From: Pseudomonas anguilliseptica
GTDB taxonomy: Bacteria > Pseudomonadota > Gammaproteobacteria > Pseudomonadales > Pseudomonadaceae
Direction of reading: 5' to 3'
DNA: 64,000 nt
Assembly (NCBI RefSeq): GCF_900105355.1
Contig: NZ_FNSC01000001.1
Location: forward strand, 1,364,001 to 1,428,000
Shown piece by piece: positions 18,119-25,889 of the stretch. The first letter of the stretch is position 1. Each line of letters begins with the position of its first letter. The notes beneath the pieces are model-generated. The model saw only the letters and a program-made list of their open reading frames with translations. It did not search any database and was not told the origin of the DNA. The position numbers and the translations under genes were made by a program.

Positions 18119-18454
18119 ATGCACAAGTTTTTCTATTGCCCTGAAACGGGACAGGTTCACGCCCTGGAGGCGGACGGGTCGCAAGATTACATCATCCAGT
18201 CATCGTGGCAGCCGAAGACGCCCGCCGAGGCCGAGGCGCTGTGCGCCGAACGGCTCAAGCCGGTGGCGAGCGTTCGACGCGCCGAGTTGCTAGCCGAGCT
18301 TGCCGCCATCGACGCAGCCAGCGCCCGCCCGCTGCGCGCCATTCTGGTCGGCAGCGCGACCGAGGAAGACCGCGCCAGGCTGACCGAGCTGGACGAACAG
18401 GCCGCCGCTTTGCGCAGGGAGCTGGCCACCCTGGAGCCGCCGCCGGCGGCATAA
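18119..18454 (+). CDS. Tail fibre assembly / tail chaperone-like protein
   Basis: A 111 aa protein directly after the fibre gene. The N-terminus (MHKFFYCPETGQVHALE) resembles small fibre-associated proteins, and the C-terminal half is a charged coiled helix. Fibre-assembly chaperone is the usual role of a gene at this position, but no diagnostic motif is visible. Confidence 0.6.
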   Translation: MHKFFYCPETGQVHALEADGSQDYIIQSSWQPKTPAEAEALCAERLKPVASVRRAELLAELAAIDAASARPLRAILVGSATEEDRARLTELDEQAAALRRELATLEPPPAA

Positions 18455-18476
18455 CCTAAACCCGCAACCCCTGAAG

Positions 18477-18501
18477 AGCCCCGCCCCGTGCGGGGCTTTT
18501 T
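18477..18501 (+). terminator. Intrinsic terminator after fibre module
   Basis: AGCCCCG and CGGGGCT pair around a short loop and are followed by five T. It ends the tail operon. Confidence 0.8.
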
Positions 18502-18527
18502 CGTTTCTGACCCCGAGGAAATACCCG

Positions 18528-19144
18528 ATGCTGACCCATGTATTCCGGGCGGCCCTGCAATGGGCTGGCCTGCTGCCGCTGCGCGTGGTGTTAATTGTTG
18601 CCGGCCTGTTTGTGGTGCCGATCGCACTGCCGTTTCGCCGCGTGCAAGGCCCGCCGCAGCCATTCAGCCAGGCGCCCGGCGATTGGCTACTGATCCTGCT
18701 GCCCGCCTGGGCCTGGCTGTGGAGCAATGATCGCGACGGAGCCGCCGGCGACAAGCGCGGCTGGTGGCACCTGAACGCGCCGTTCGGCCTGGGCGCCTTT
18801 CACTGGTTCTCGATGTTCTGGTGGCTGGCGATCCGCAACCCGGCGAACAACCCGCGATTTTCGCCACTGTTCGGCTGCCCGGTAACCGAGTGCGACTACC
18901 GCTACTGGGGCAAGGCTGAGGTAGAGGATGACACCGGCGCAGGCGGCTGGCCACTCACCGCCGCACCGGGCGGCGCTATTACGGCTTCTACTGGGTCTGG
19001 CAGTGGTCTGCGACACGTGCTCTGGTGGTGCAGTTCGGCTTCAAGCCGGAGCCGAGCGACTTCGCCGAGGATTACAGCGGGGATATGTCGCGCCAGTGGA
19101 AGGGGTTCACCTTCGAGGTGAACCCGATCAAGGCCATTGATTAG
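18528..19144 (+). pseudogene. DUF7338-like phage membrane protein, frameshifted
   Basis: The N-terminal part has a membrane segment (PLRVVLIVAGLFVVPIALPF), then WAWLWSNDRDGAAGDKRGWW and a PFGLGAFHWFSMFWWLAIRN segment, as in a conserved family of Pseudomonas prophage proteins that I recognise as DUF7338-like. Near 18956 the sense moves to the -1 frame: HRRTGRRYYGFYWVWQWS, FGFKPEP and KGFTFEVNPIKAID, ending at TAG 19142. Unshifted, the ORF runs on as low-complexity sequence to 19121. One restored base gives about 205 aa. Function unknown. Confidence 0.75.
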
Positions 19145-19590
19145 GCAGCCGCGGCGCGTAGGACGGCGTTGATGATGCTGGTGAACAGCTTGTAGCTTGC
19201 GTAGTCGTCGTGATTAGCCAGCAACTTCTCGCCGCTCGTGCTGAATAGCTCGGACTCCCGGTCTATCAGCATTCTGCCCAGCTCTACCGTCTCACCGTTC
19301 TTGGTATTTGGAGTGGTGATAACCAGCTCGGCGTAGATCTTGGGGGACTCATTGTCACCCAGCACGAGGGGAGTGGCTTGAACGCTGAACAGCTTGTCGA
19401 GGACTTTCCCGTCCATCTGCCATATCGACGCCTTCACTTTTTGGATGGATGCAGCCTGAGCAAAGTTTTTCTCACAAAGCCCAGGCCAATGCTCTGCGAA
19501 ATGATCGAGTTGTTCCCCGATGGACTTCCATGCGGTTTTGAAGCGAGCGATCTGATACGGAAGTTCGTTTACGTTATGAAGAATTTCCAT
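19141..19590 (-). CDS. Unknown prophage protein on the opposite strand
   Basis: A 149 aa protein starting MEILHNVNELPYQIARFK, with an AGGGA-type ribosome site upstream of ATG 19590. The open frame extends to 19755, but that part overlaps the endolysin start. No family recognised; the sequence is alpha/beta with an Ala-rich end. It is the only leftward gene in the prophage segment, has lower GC than its neighbours, and its stop overlaps the end of the DUF7338-like gene. Position and orientation fit a moron expressed in the lysogen. Confidence 0.65.
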   Translation of the reverse strand: MEILHNVNELPYQIARFKTAWKSIGEQLDHFAEHWPGLCEKNFAQAASIQKVKASIWQMDGKVLDKLFSVQATPLVLGDNESPKIYAELVITTPNTKNGETVELGRMLIDRESELFSTSGEKLLANHDDYASYKLFTSIINAVLRAAAA

Positions 19591-19618
19591 TGATGAGTTC
19601 CCTGTTGTGATGTGACGT

Positions 19619-19680
19619 TGCCCCGTAAATATCGGGGCGTGTGAACTACTTCTCAAGCCCGCCTGTGCGCGGGCTATTTT
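19619..19680. terminator. Two short hairpins between unknown gene and endolysin
   Basis: CCCCG(T)...CGGGG at about 19621-19637 and AGCCCGC...GCGGGCT at 19656-19675, followed by ATTTT. The second looks like an intrinsic terminator on the plus strand just before the endolysin ribosome site. Confidence 0.5.
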
Positions 19681-19696
19681 GTGCCCGGAGAATCCC

Positions 19697-20182
19697 ATGG
19701 CTCGAATCACGGCTGCCCAAGCGGGCGGCAAGAACGTGCTCGCCTTTCTGGACATGATCGCCTGGAGCGAGGGTACCGATAACGGCCGCCAGCCGACGCT
19801 GGACCACGGTTATGACGTGCTTGTGGGGGGCGGCCTGTTCCGAGGCTATGCCGACCACCCGCGGCAAGTAATCGATCTGCCTAAGCTACGCATCAAGTCC
19901 ACGGCGGCAGGCCGGTACCAGATCCTGTCGCGCTACTACGACCACTACAGAGAGCAGCTCAGGCTTCCGGACTTTGCGCCGGTGAGCCAGGACCTGATTG
20001 CCCTGCAACTGATCCGAGAGTGTCGAGCCCTGGACGACATCAAGGCCGGCCGGGCAGCCGAGGCAGCGCGCAAGTGTCGCTCGCGCTGGGCAAGCCTGCC
20101 CGGTGCTGGATACGGGCAGCACGAGCACAAGATCGATGATCTGCTGGCGGTCTATGTCGCTGCTGGCGGGGGGATGTCATGA
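19697..20182 (+). CDS. Phage endolysin, lambda R-like lytic transglycosylase (GH104)
   Basis: A 161 aa muralytic enzyme. FLDMIAWSEGTDNGRQ, HGYDVLVGGGLF, KSTAAGRYQILSR and WASLPGAGYGQHEHK match lambda R almost step by step; the catalytic glutamate is Glu25 in WSEGT. There is no signal peptide, so a holin should release it, yet no clear holin is visible in the window; it may lie left of the terminase. CGGAGA upstream supports ATG 19697. It overlaps the spanin gene by four bases. Confidence 0.92.
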   Translation: MARITAAQAGGKNVLAFLDMIAWSEGTDNGRQPTLDHGYDVLVGGGLFRGYADHPRQVIDLPKLRIKSTAAGRYQILSRYYDHYREQLRLPDFAPVSQDLIALQLIRECRALDDIKAGRAAEAARKCRSRWASLPGAGYGQHEHKIDDLLAVYVAAGGGMS

Positions 20183-20688
20183 GTTGGCTGAGAGTGATCC
20201 CTGCGTGGGGGTGGTTGCTTTTGGCCTTAGCTCTGGTCGGTGGCGTTCAGCAGATCCGAGTTGTTGCCGCCGGGCTGGAGACCACCGAGGTGCTGGCTGA
20301 GTTAGCGAACTATCGCACCGAGGTGGCAGAGCGAGACCGGCGCGCAGCCATGGCTGCACTCACTGAAACGAAGCGCCGCCAGCAGGCGGCCGAGGGGGTA
20401 GAGAAAGATGCGCAAGGGAAACTTGGGCAGGCACAAGGTGATGCTGCTCGGGCTGGCGATGCTCTGCAGCGCCTGCAGCAGCGATACGCAGAGGCTGAGC
20501 AGCGAGCCCGCCAGTGCGGCAATACCATCACTGACCAGCTCAGCGCGGCAGCAGAAGCCGAAGCCAGAATGCGTGCCGAGTTGCTCGGCCGGCTTGGAGC
20601 GGCTGCTGGACTCTATGCTGCAACCGCCGACGACAACCGAGTGAGGGGGCAGGCCTGCGAGGCCTCCTACGATTCGCTCACGCAATGA
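20179..20688 (+). CDS. Rz: Rz-like inner membrane spanin
   Basis: A 169 aa protein with an N-terminal membrane anchor (AWGWLLLALALVGGVQQI, about 9-26) and a long charged, alanine-rich coiled coil, the design of i-spanins that fuse the inner and outer membranes in the last lysis step. It overlaps the endolysin gene and contains the Rz1-like gene in another frame. Confidence 0.85.
   Translation: MSWLRVIPAWGWLLLALALVGGVQQIRVVAAGLETTEVLAELANYRTEVAERDRRAAMAALTETKRRQQAAEGVEKDAQGKLGQAQGDAARAGDALQRLQQRYAEAEQRARQCGNTITDQLSAAAEAEARMRAELLGRLGAAAGLYAATADDNRVRGQACEASYDSLTQ
20408..20644 (+). CDS. Rz1: Rz1-like outer membrane spanin, nested inside Rz
   Basis: A 78 aa ORF wholly inside the spanin gene in a different frame. 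It has a basic N-terminus, a hydrophobic stretch (VMLLGLAMLCSA) and a cysteine that can serve as lipidation site (LCSAC), then a short serine- and proline-containing mature part. GAGAAAG lies just upstream of ATG 20408. This nested Rz/Rz1 arrangement is known from lambda. The -3 residue of the lipobox is cysteine rather than leucine, so the exact processing site is uncertain. Confidence 0.75.
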   Translation: MRKGNLGRHKVMLLGLAMLCSACSSDTQRLSSEPASAAIPSLTSSARQQKPKPECVPSCSAGLERLLDSMLQPPTTTE

Positions 20689-20693
20689 AGAGA

Positions 20694-20731
20694 GCAGCCG
20701 GCCCAGGTGCGACAACACCTGGGCCGGCTGC
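20694..20731. repeat. Perfect 16-bp inverted repeat after lysis genes
   Basis: GCAGCCGGCCCAGGTG and its exact reverse complement flank a six-base loop (CGACAA). The hairpin would be very stable but lacks a T run on either side, so it is either a rho-dependent/pausing structure or a protein-binding palindrome. It sits six bases after the spanin stop. Confidence 0.85.
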
Positions 20732-20835
20732 CGAACCCGCAGACCGTACCTGCAAGCCCAGCCAAGGCTCCCGCCTCGTGCACGAAGCGGGCGAGAGCCT
20801 AGCACTGTTCATTCATACAGTAAAAAGGTTTGCAC

Positions 20836-21639
20836 ATGACTCAACCCATCATCCCCTGGATGGGCGGCAAGCGCCGCCTAGCCGACCGCCTCATTCCGCT
20901 GTTCCCGCCCCACGAGTGCTACGTCGAGGTCTTCGCCGGAGGCGCCGCGCTCTTCTTCCTTCGCCCCCAGCCGGCGCCCGTCGAGGTGCTGAACGACATC
21001 AACGGCGACCTGGTGTCGCTCTATCGAGTGGTGCAGAACCACGTCGAGGAGTTCGTGCGCCAGTTCAAGTGGGCGCTGTCCAGCCGGCAGTTGTTCGAGT
21101 GGCAGAAGATCGCTCGGCCGGAGACCCTCACCGATATCCAGCGCGCTGCGCGCTTCTTCTACCTGCAGCACCATGCCTTCGGTGGCAAGGTGTCCGGGCA
21201 AAACTTCGGCACGGCTACCACCGGCCCGGCGCCCAACATCATGCGCATCGAGGAGAACCTCTCAGCGGCGTGGCAGCGGCTGTCTGGGGTGTATGTCGAG
21301 AACCTGCCCTGGCTGGAGTGCGCCGAGCGCTACGACCGCGCCCACACCTTTCTCTACATGGACCCGCCGTACTGGCAGACCGAGGGCTATGGCGTGGACT
21401 TCCCCTTTGATCAGTACCTGGCGATGGCCGACTTCATGCGGCGCTGCAAGGGCAAGGTGATGGTCAGCATCAACGATCACCCTGATATCCGCGAGGCGTT
21501 TGCCGGCTTCCACATGGAGCGCTTGGATATCCGTTACAGCGTGACCAATCAGCGGCAGTGCATGGCGGACGCAACCGGCGAGCTGGTGATCATGAACTGG
21601 AAGCCGGCCGAGCTGGGCGGCCTGTTCGATGGGCTCTGA
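20836..21639 (+). CDS. Phage DNA adenine methylase (Dam-like, D12 class)
   Basis: A 267 aa N6-adenine methyltransferase. The AdoMet-binding PWMGGKRRL (residues 7-15) and VFAGGAAL (32-39), the LNDINGDLV motif, and the catalytic DPPY at 176-179 are all intact. TTG 20830 is in frame, but ATG 20836 is preferred. Phage Dam enzymes typically protect against host restriction or tune packaging; here it closes the prophage next to the tRNA. Confidence 0.9.
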   Translation: MTQPIIPWMGGKRRLADRLIPLFPPHECYVEVFAGGAALFFLRPQPAPVEVLNDINGDLVSLYRVVQNHVEEFVRQFKWALSSRQLFEWQKIARPETLTDIQRAARFFYLQHHAFGGKVSGQNFGTATTGPAPNIMRIEENLSAAWQRLSGVYVENLPWLECAERYDRAHTFLYMDPPYWQTEGYGVDFPFDQYLAMADFMRRCKGKVMVSINDHPDIREAFAGFHMERLDIRYSVTNQRQCMADATGELVIMNWKPAELGGLFDGL

Positions 21640-21704
21640 AGCGCTTGCTACGTGTTGGCACCAGAGCGTTACTGGTCCCAACCAAGCCACGAAGGAGCAC
21701 CCGC

Positions 21705-21881
21705 ATGAACCTGCTCGAACACCTCCAGCCGCTGCCTACCGAACTGCTGCTCGCCATGGCGAAGGGGGAGGTCGATGTGGAAGCGATCGCCGCGCGCCTG
21801 GTGGCAGATCGGGGGGTGGATAAGCGAGGGAAGTGGATCGGCTTTGAGGCGTCGGCCAGGGAGTGGGGCGTAGACCGGTAG
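21705..21881 (+). CDS. Small conserved-looking phage protein
   Basis: A 58 aa protein with a strong ribosome site (AAGGAG about 10 bases upstream of ATG 21705). The sequence (MNLLEHLQPLPTELLLAMAK) is helical and acidic. It is the last gene before the tRNA. Function unknown. Confidence 0.7.
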   Translation: MNLLEHLQPLPTELLLAMAKGEVDVEAIAARLVADRGVDKRGKWIGFEASAREWGVDR

Positions 21882-21926
21882 GGCCATGTCCTGCCGTTTT
21901 ATTACGTCGAATATTACGCAAGCCAC

Positions 21927-21960
21927 AAAAAACAAAGGCCTGCATCGCTGCAAGCCTTTG
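21927..21960 (-). terminator. Intrinsic terminator of tRNA-Thr
   Basis: Read on the minus strand, AAAGGCTTGCA pairs with TGCAGGCCTTT (one bulge/mismatch) around GCGA, followed by G and six T. It lies 8 bases beyond the tRNA 3' end. Confidence 0.8.
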
Positions 21961-21967
21961 ATTTATA

Positions 21968-22043
<76 letters not shown>

Positions 22044-22336
22044 CTTTGAGGGTCGCCATTATATCCATTCATTTGGCTGAGTAAAGCCGTCTGAGCGTAG
22101 TTCTGTGCAGGCATTGTTATCAGCAGCCAAATCGTTATGCACATAAGCAGGGCATCTGGTATGAGCGTGCGCAGACTTTGTGCGCTGGTTCGCGGTATTA
22201 GCTAAGTGTCTGTTTTTACAAACTATATTTACAGGCTGAAAAATGCGCAGATCAGCGATCTGCAGCTGGGGCGGGCTTTTGCGCGGTTTGCTCAGATTCT
22301 GTCAACAGAGTTATCCACAGACTCTGTGGGCAACTT
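22044..22336. other. Intergenic region between tRNA-Thr and methyltransferase
   Basis: No convincing gene. It should hold the tRNA promoter near 22050-22090 on the minus strand. A perfect DnaA box (TTATCCACA) lies at 22311-22319. Confidence 0.5.
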
Positions 22337-23566
22337 TCATGGGCGTTCGGCCAGTAGCAGCAGATTTCGTGGGCTCTGTTGGTGGCTGCAGAAGCGGCCA
22401 AGGCGCGTGCTGTAGCCTTGCTCTTGCAGGAAAAGTGCGCGGTCGAGTAATAGCCAGAGCTCCAGTGGGCGGCGAAACAGGTTGCGCAGCAGTTCCAGGT
22501 TGCGGACTTCGGCCAGACGTTGCCAGCCTTGTTGTTCAAGCTGCTGCCAATTTTGCGCGGTAGGTGTGGGCAGCTGCTTGAGTGCAGCGAGGTCTTTGCA
22601 GTAGTCGGCAAAGGGCTTGTTCAGCCAGGCCGCAGGTAGAGATGGGGTGGGCAGGTATTCATTAATGCCGCGCAACTGGCGCAGCAGCAAGTCGAAGCCC
22701 AGGCGTCTGGCCATGGACTGGTCGCGCTGGCGGCGCACCCTCGCGCCAGCGGTGACGGTTTCACTCAGAGGGAGGCCAAGATCGTCGATGGACAGCTGCA
22801 GTGTCGAGGCCTGGGCGCTTACCGAGAGTGGCTGATAGGTCGCTGTGCTGATGCGGTTGTAGCAGCAGGGCGCCACGGCCAGTTGCTGGCAGCCGACATG
22901 GTTGGCGAGTTGCAGCAGGCGTATATGCAGCTCACCGCAGGCATGCAGGGCCACGGGGGTGTGTTGTGCCTGGAGTTGCTGCGAGGCGTCGGCGGCGAGT
23001 ACATCCTGTTCAATATGTTGCGCTGCGATGCCGAGTTTATGGCTGAGCTGTTGGCCGTTGCTGACCAGTTGTGGGTTGTACTCCAGGCAGGTCAGGCTGC
23101 CGCCGCCGTGTGCGAGCATCCGGCCAAGGTGGCCTTTGCCGGCGCACCAGTCCAGCCAGTGTTGCGGTTTCTGGCTAAAGCTCAGGCTGCGGGCAAAAGC
23201 GTCTATCTGCTGCCACTTGCGGCCTGGCACATCGCTGCTAAAACGTGGGGGCAGAGCTGTCGCGGGTAACCGTGGCAGTTCGCCAATCAGGCTTAGCTCG
23301 TCAGCCTGAGCGGCCAGTTGTGGGAAGGGCGCGGGTGCTGGCAGCAGGTACGGTTGGTTATGCGCGGCTTCGGCATGCTCCAGGCTTTGTGCTCTGAGCC
23401 AGGCGGCCAGCTGTGGGTGCTCGGCTTCCCAGGGCAATACCGGGTAATGCACAAAGGGCCGTGGTCGCCACAGCGCCTGATGCTCGATAAGAAAACTGTC
23501 GAGTGCTTGAAAACGCTGCAGCAAGGCAGCGTCTTGCAGGATCTGGGCAGGTAAGGTGGTTGGCAT
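22337..23566 (-). CDS. SAM-dependent methyltransferase, substrate unknown
   Basis: A 409 aa protein with a class I methyltransferase core in the middle: WLDWCAGKGHLGRML (about 143-157) is the AdoMet loop and LTCLEYN the following acidic motif; VALHACGEL and VAPCCYNR complete the fold. This CCYN-type motif is shared with a family of uncharacterised methyltransferases of bacteria and eukaryotes (METTL25-like). Stand-alone gene upstream of the transporter operon on the same strand; 35 bases separate them. Confidence 0.75.
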   Translation of the reverse strand: MPTTLPAQILQDAALLQRFQALDSFLIEHQALWRPRPFVHYPVLPWEAEHPQLAAWLRAQSLEHAEAAHNQPYLLPAPAPFPQLAAQADELSLIGELPRLPATALPPRFSSDVPGRKWQQIDAFARSLSFSQKPQHWLDWCAGKGHLGRMLAHGGGSLTCLEYNPQLVSNGQQLSHKLGIAAQHIEQDVLAADASQQLQAQHTPVALHACGELHIRLLQLANHVGCQQLAVAPCCYNRISTATYQPLSVSAQASTLQLSIDDLGLPLSETVTAGARVRRQRDQSMARRLGFDLLLRQLRGINEYLPTPSLPAAWLNKPFADYCKDLAALKQLPTPTAQNWQQLEQQGWQRLAEVRNLELLRNLFRRPLELWLLLDRALFLQEQGYSTRLGRFCSHQQSPRNLLLLAERP

Positions 23567-23601
23567 GATGGCGGTGCCTGAGGGTGCGAGCCCTCAGGCA
23601 A

Positions 23602-24369
23602 TCAGCGGCCCTGGCAGGCGTCGACGCGCAGCCAGCGTTCCAGCAGCTTGAAGCCGCGAACCAGCAGGAAGGCGATCAGAAGATAGAACATCCCGGCCGC
23701 GAAGAAGATCTCCACCGGCAGATAGGTGCGGGCGATGATGGTGCGGGCCATACCAGTGAGTTCCAGCAGGGTCACGGTACTGGCCAGGGCGCTGGCCTTG
23801 AGCATCAAGATCACTTCATTGCTGTAAGCCGGCAAGCCGATACGCGCGGCGCGTGGCAGGACGATATAGAACATAGTCTTGGCCCGCGACATGCCTAGCG
23901 CACGAGCGGCTTCGATCTCGCCTGGTGGTACGGCCTGAATGGCGCCACGCAGAATTTCGGCGATATAGGCAGCGGTGTGCATGGTCATGGTCAGCACTGC
24001 GCACCAGTACGGGGAGCGCAGATAGGGCCAGAGCGGGCCTTCGCGCACCGCATCGAACTGCGCCAGGCCGTAATACACCAGGAACAGCTGCACCAGCAGT
24101 GGTGTGCCACGGAAGAAGATGTAGCCGTAGGGCAGGGCGCGCACATACCAGTGTCGTGAGGCGCGGGCGATGCCCATCGGCAGGGCGAGAATCAACCCAG
24201 CGAGAACCGCGATGGCTACCAGCTCCAGGGTCAGCAGGGGGCCTTCAGACAGGCGCGGCAGCCATTTGATGATCACGTCCCAGTTAAGGGCGGTCAGGCC
24301 GCCCCACAGCGCATAGGCAATCAGCGCAACGGCAACCGACCAGGCCGCGATTTCAGAGATCTTTCTCAT
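23602..24369 (-). CDS. Basic amino acid ABC transporter permease (HisM-like)
   Basis: A 255 aa inner-membrane permease with about five membrane helices. The EAA loop (GEIEAARALGMSRAKTMFYI) that docks the ATPase is intact. It overlaps the HisQ-like permease gene by four bases (ATGA), so both are co-translated. Order ATPase, binding protein, permease, permease matches PA5152-PA5155 of P. aeruginosa as I remember it. Confidence 0.88.
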   Translation of the reverse strand: MRKISEIAAWSVAVALIAYALWGGLTALNWDVIIKWLPRLSEGPLLTLELVAIAVLAGLILALPMGIARASRHWYVRALPYGYIFFRGTPLLVQLFLVYYGLAQFDAVREGPLWPYLRSPYWCAVLTMTMHTAAYIAEILRGAIQAVPPGEIEAARALGMSRAKTMFYIVLPRAARIGLPAYSNEVILMLKASALASTVTLLELTGMARTIIARTYLPVEIFFAAGMFYLLIAFLLVRGFKLLERWLRVDACQGR

Positions 24370-25061
24370 GACGCGCTCCTGACAAAGCCACGGCTGGAGC
24401 GTTTTTCAAGGAAGTGCATGCCGATCATCGCCAGCACGGTCAGGCCCAGGTAAATAAAGGCCGCCACCATATAAAAGGTGAAGGGCTCCTTGCTGGCGGT
24501 CACGGCGATTTGCGAGCGGCGCATGATTTCTTCCAGGCCGATCACCGAGACCAGTGCGGTGTCCTTCATCAGAATCATAAACAGGTTGCCCAGACCGGGC
24601 AGGGCGATGCGCCACATCTGCGGCAGGATCAGCCGCCAGAATATCCGTGGTTTGGACATGCCCAAGGCTTGGCCGGCTTCTCGGTGGCCCTTGGGGATGG
24701 CCAGGATGGCGCCGCGAAACACCTCGGTGGCATATGCGCCGAAGCAGATGCCGAGGGCAATGGTGCCGGCGGCGAAGGCGTTCAGCTCAAGGCTTTCGAT
24801 GCCGAGCAGGTCCGCCAGGTTGTGCATCAGCTGTACGGTGCCGAAATAGATCAGCAGCACCCAGAGCAGCTCGGGAATCCCGCGCACGATGGTCGAGTAA
24901 GTGCCGCCAAGCCATTGCAGCGGCTTGTACGGGGAAGTCTTGGCGAGGGCGCCGAGCAAGCCGAGCACCAGACCCAGGCACAGCGCGGTGAGCGCCAGCT
25001 TGATGGTCATCAGGGTGCCAGCAGCCAGGGCCGGGCCGAATCCGTAGAGGTCGAAATTCAT
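24366..25061 (-). CDS. Basic amino acid ABC transporter permease (HisQ-like)
   Basis: A 231 aa permease. PALAAGTLMTIKLALTALCL starts the first helix and GHREAGQALGMSKPRIFWRL is the EAA loop. It forms the heterodimeric channel with the next gene. Confidence 0.88.
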   Translation of the reverse strand: MNFDLYGFGPALAAGTLMTIKLALTALCLGLVLGLLGALAKTSPYKPLQWLGGTYSTIVRGIPELLWVLLIYFGTVQLMHNLADLLGIESLELNAFAAGTIALGICFGAYATEVFRGAILAIPKGHREAGQALGMSKPRIFWRLILPQMWRIALPGLGNLFMILMKDTALVSVIGLEEIMRRSQIAVTASKEPFTFYMVAAFIYLGLTVLAMIGMHFLEKRSSRGFVRSAS

Positions 25062-25111
25062 AGGGGCTCAGAAGCCTGCGCCGCCCGGGCGGGCGACGCA
25101 GTGCCGGCAGC

Positions 25112-25870
25112 TTAGTAGATGCTGAACGGGAAGTACTTGTCGTTGATCTTCTTGTAGGTGCCGTCAGCCACGATCTCGGCCAGTGCGGCGTTCAACTTCT
25201 CGCGCAGCGCGTCACCTTTGCGTACGGCGATGCCGATCTTGTCGTTGTCGAATACCGGGTCGCCCTTGAATTCGAAGCTCTTGCCGGCGTCGCTCTTCAG
25301 CCATTCCCAGTTGACGAAGGTATCAGCCAGCACGCCATCGAGGCGGCCCGAGGCCAGGTCAAGGTAGGCGTTTTCCTGGGTGTCGTACAGTTTGATGTCG
25401 ACCACGCCATTGAGGTTGTCTTCCAGCCAGGTGCCGGCGATGGTGGCGCGCTGAGCGCCGATTACTTTGCCTTTGAGGCTGGCTTTATCGGTTTTGAAAT
25501 CGCCGCCTTTGGGCGCGATGAACTGCAGCTTGTTGGTGTAGTAAGGCTCGCTGAAATCCACTGCAGCCTTGCGCTCTTCGGTGATCGACATGGAGGCGAT
25601 CAGGAAGTCGAACTTCTTCGCGTTCAGGGCTGGGATGATGCCGTCCCAATCGGAGGTGACTACTTCGCACTCGGCCTTCATCTTGGCGCACAGGGCTTGG
25701 CCGATTTCCACGTCAAAACCGCCGACCTGGCCGCTGGCGTCAATCAGGTTGAATGGCGGGTAAGCGCCTTCGGTACCCAGTTTCAGCTTGTCCGCCGCGA
25801 CGGCGCTGGTGCCGAAGGCCAGGGTGGCGGCCGCGGCCGCGGCCAGCAAGATCTTCTTATAGTTCTGCAT
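25112..25870 (-). CDS. Periplasmic lysine/arginine/ornithine/histidine-binding protein
   Basis: A 252 aa solute receptor of the ArgT/HisJ family. It has a clear signal peptide (KKILLAAAAAATLAFGTSAVA, cut before ADKLK), then LGTEGAYPPFN, GGFDVEIG, MSITEERKAAVDFSEPYY and AQRATIAGTWLED, the ligand-contacting segments of the family. ATG 25870 has GGAG upstream; the frame is open farther but that part overlaps the ATPase gene. Confidence 0.9.
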   Translation of the reverse strand: MQNYKKILLAAAAAATLAFGTSAVAADKLKLGTEGAYPPFNLIDASGQVGGFDVEIGQALCAKMKAECEVVTSDWDGIIPALNAKKFDFLIASMSITEERKAAVDFSEPYYTNKLQFIAPKGGDFKTDKASLKGKVIGAQRATIAGTWLEDNLNGVVDIKLYDTQENAYLDLASGRLDGVLADTFVNWEWLKSDAGKSFEFKGDPVFDNDKIGIAVRKGDALREKLNAALAEIVADGTYKKINDKYFPFSIY

Positions 25871-25889
25871 GCGTAGTTGCTCCGTGTTT

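Noticed and set aside
22311..22319. Single DnaA box as an origin signal
   Set aside because: One TTATCCACA alone, without a cluster, AT-rich element or dnaA/dnaN genes, does not indicate an origin.
22206..22563. Small ORFs between tRNA-Thr and the methyltransferase
   Set aside because: No ribosome sites or family resemblance; they run into the antisense of the methyltransferase gene.
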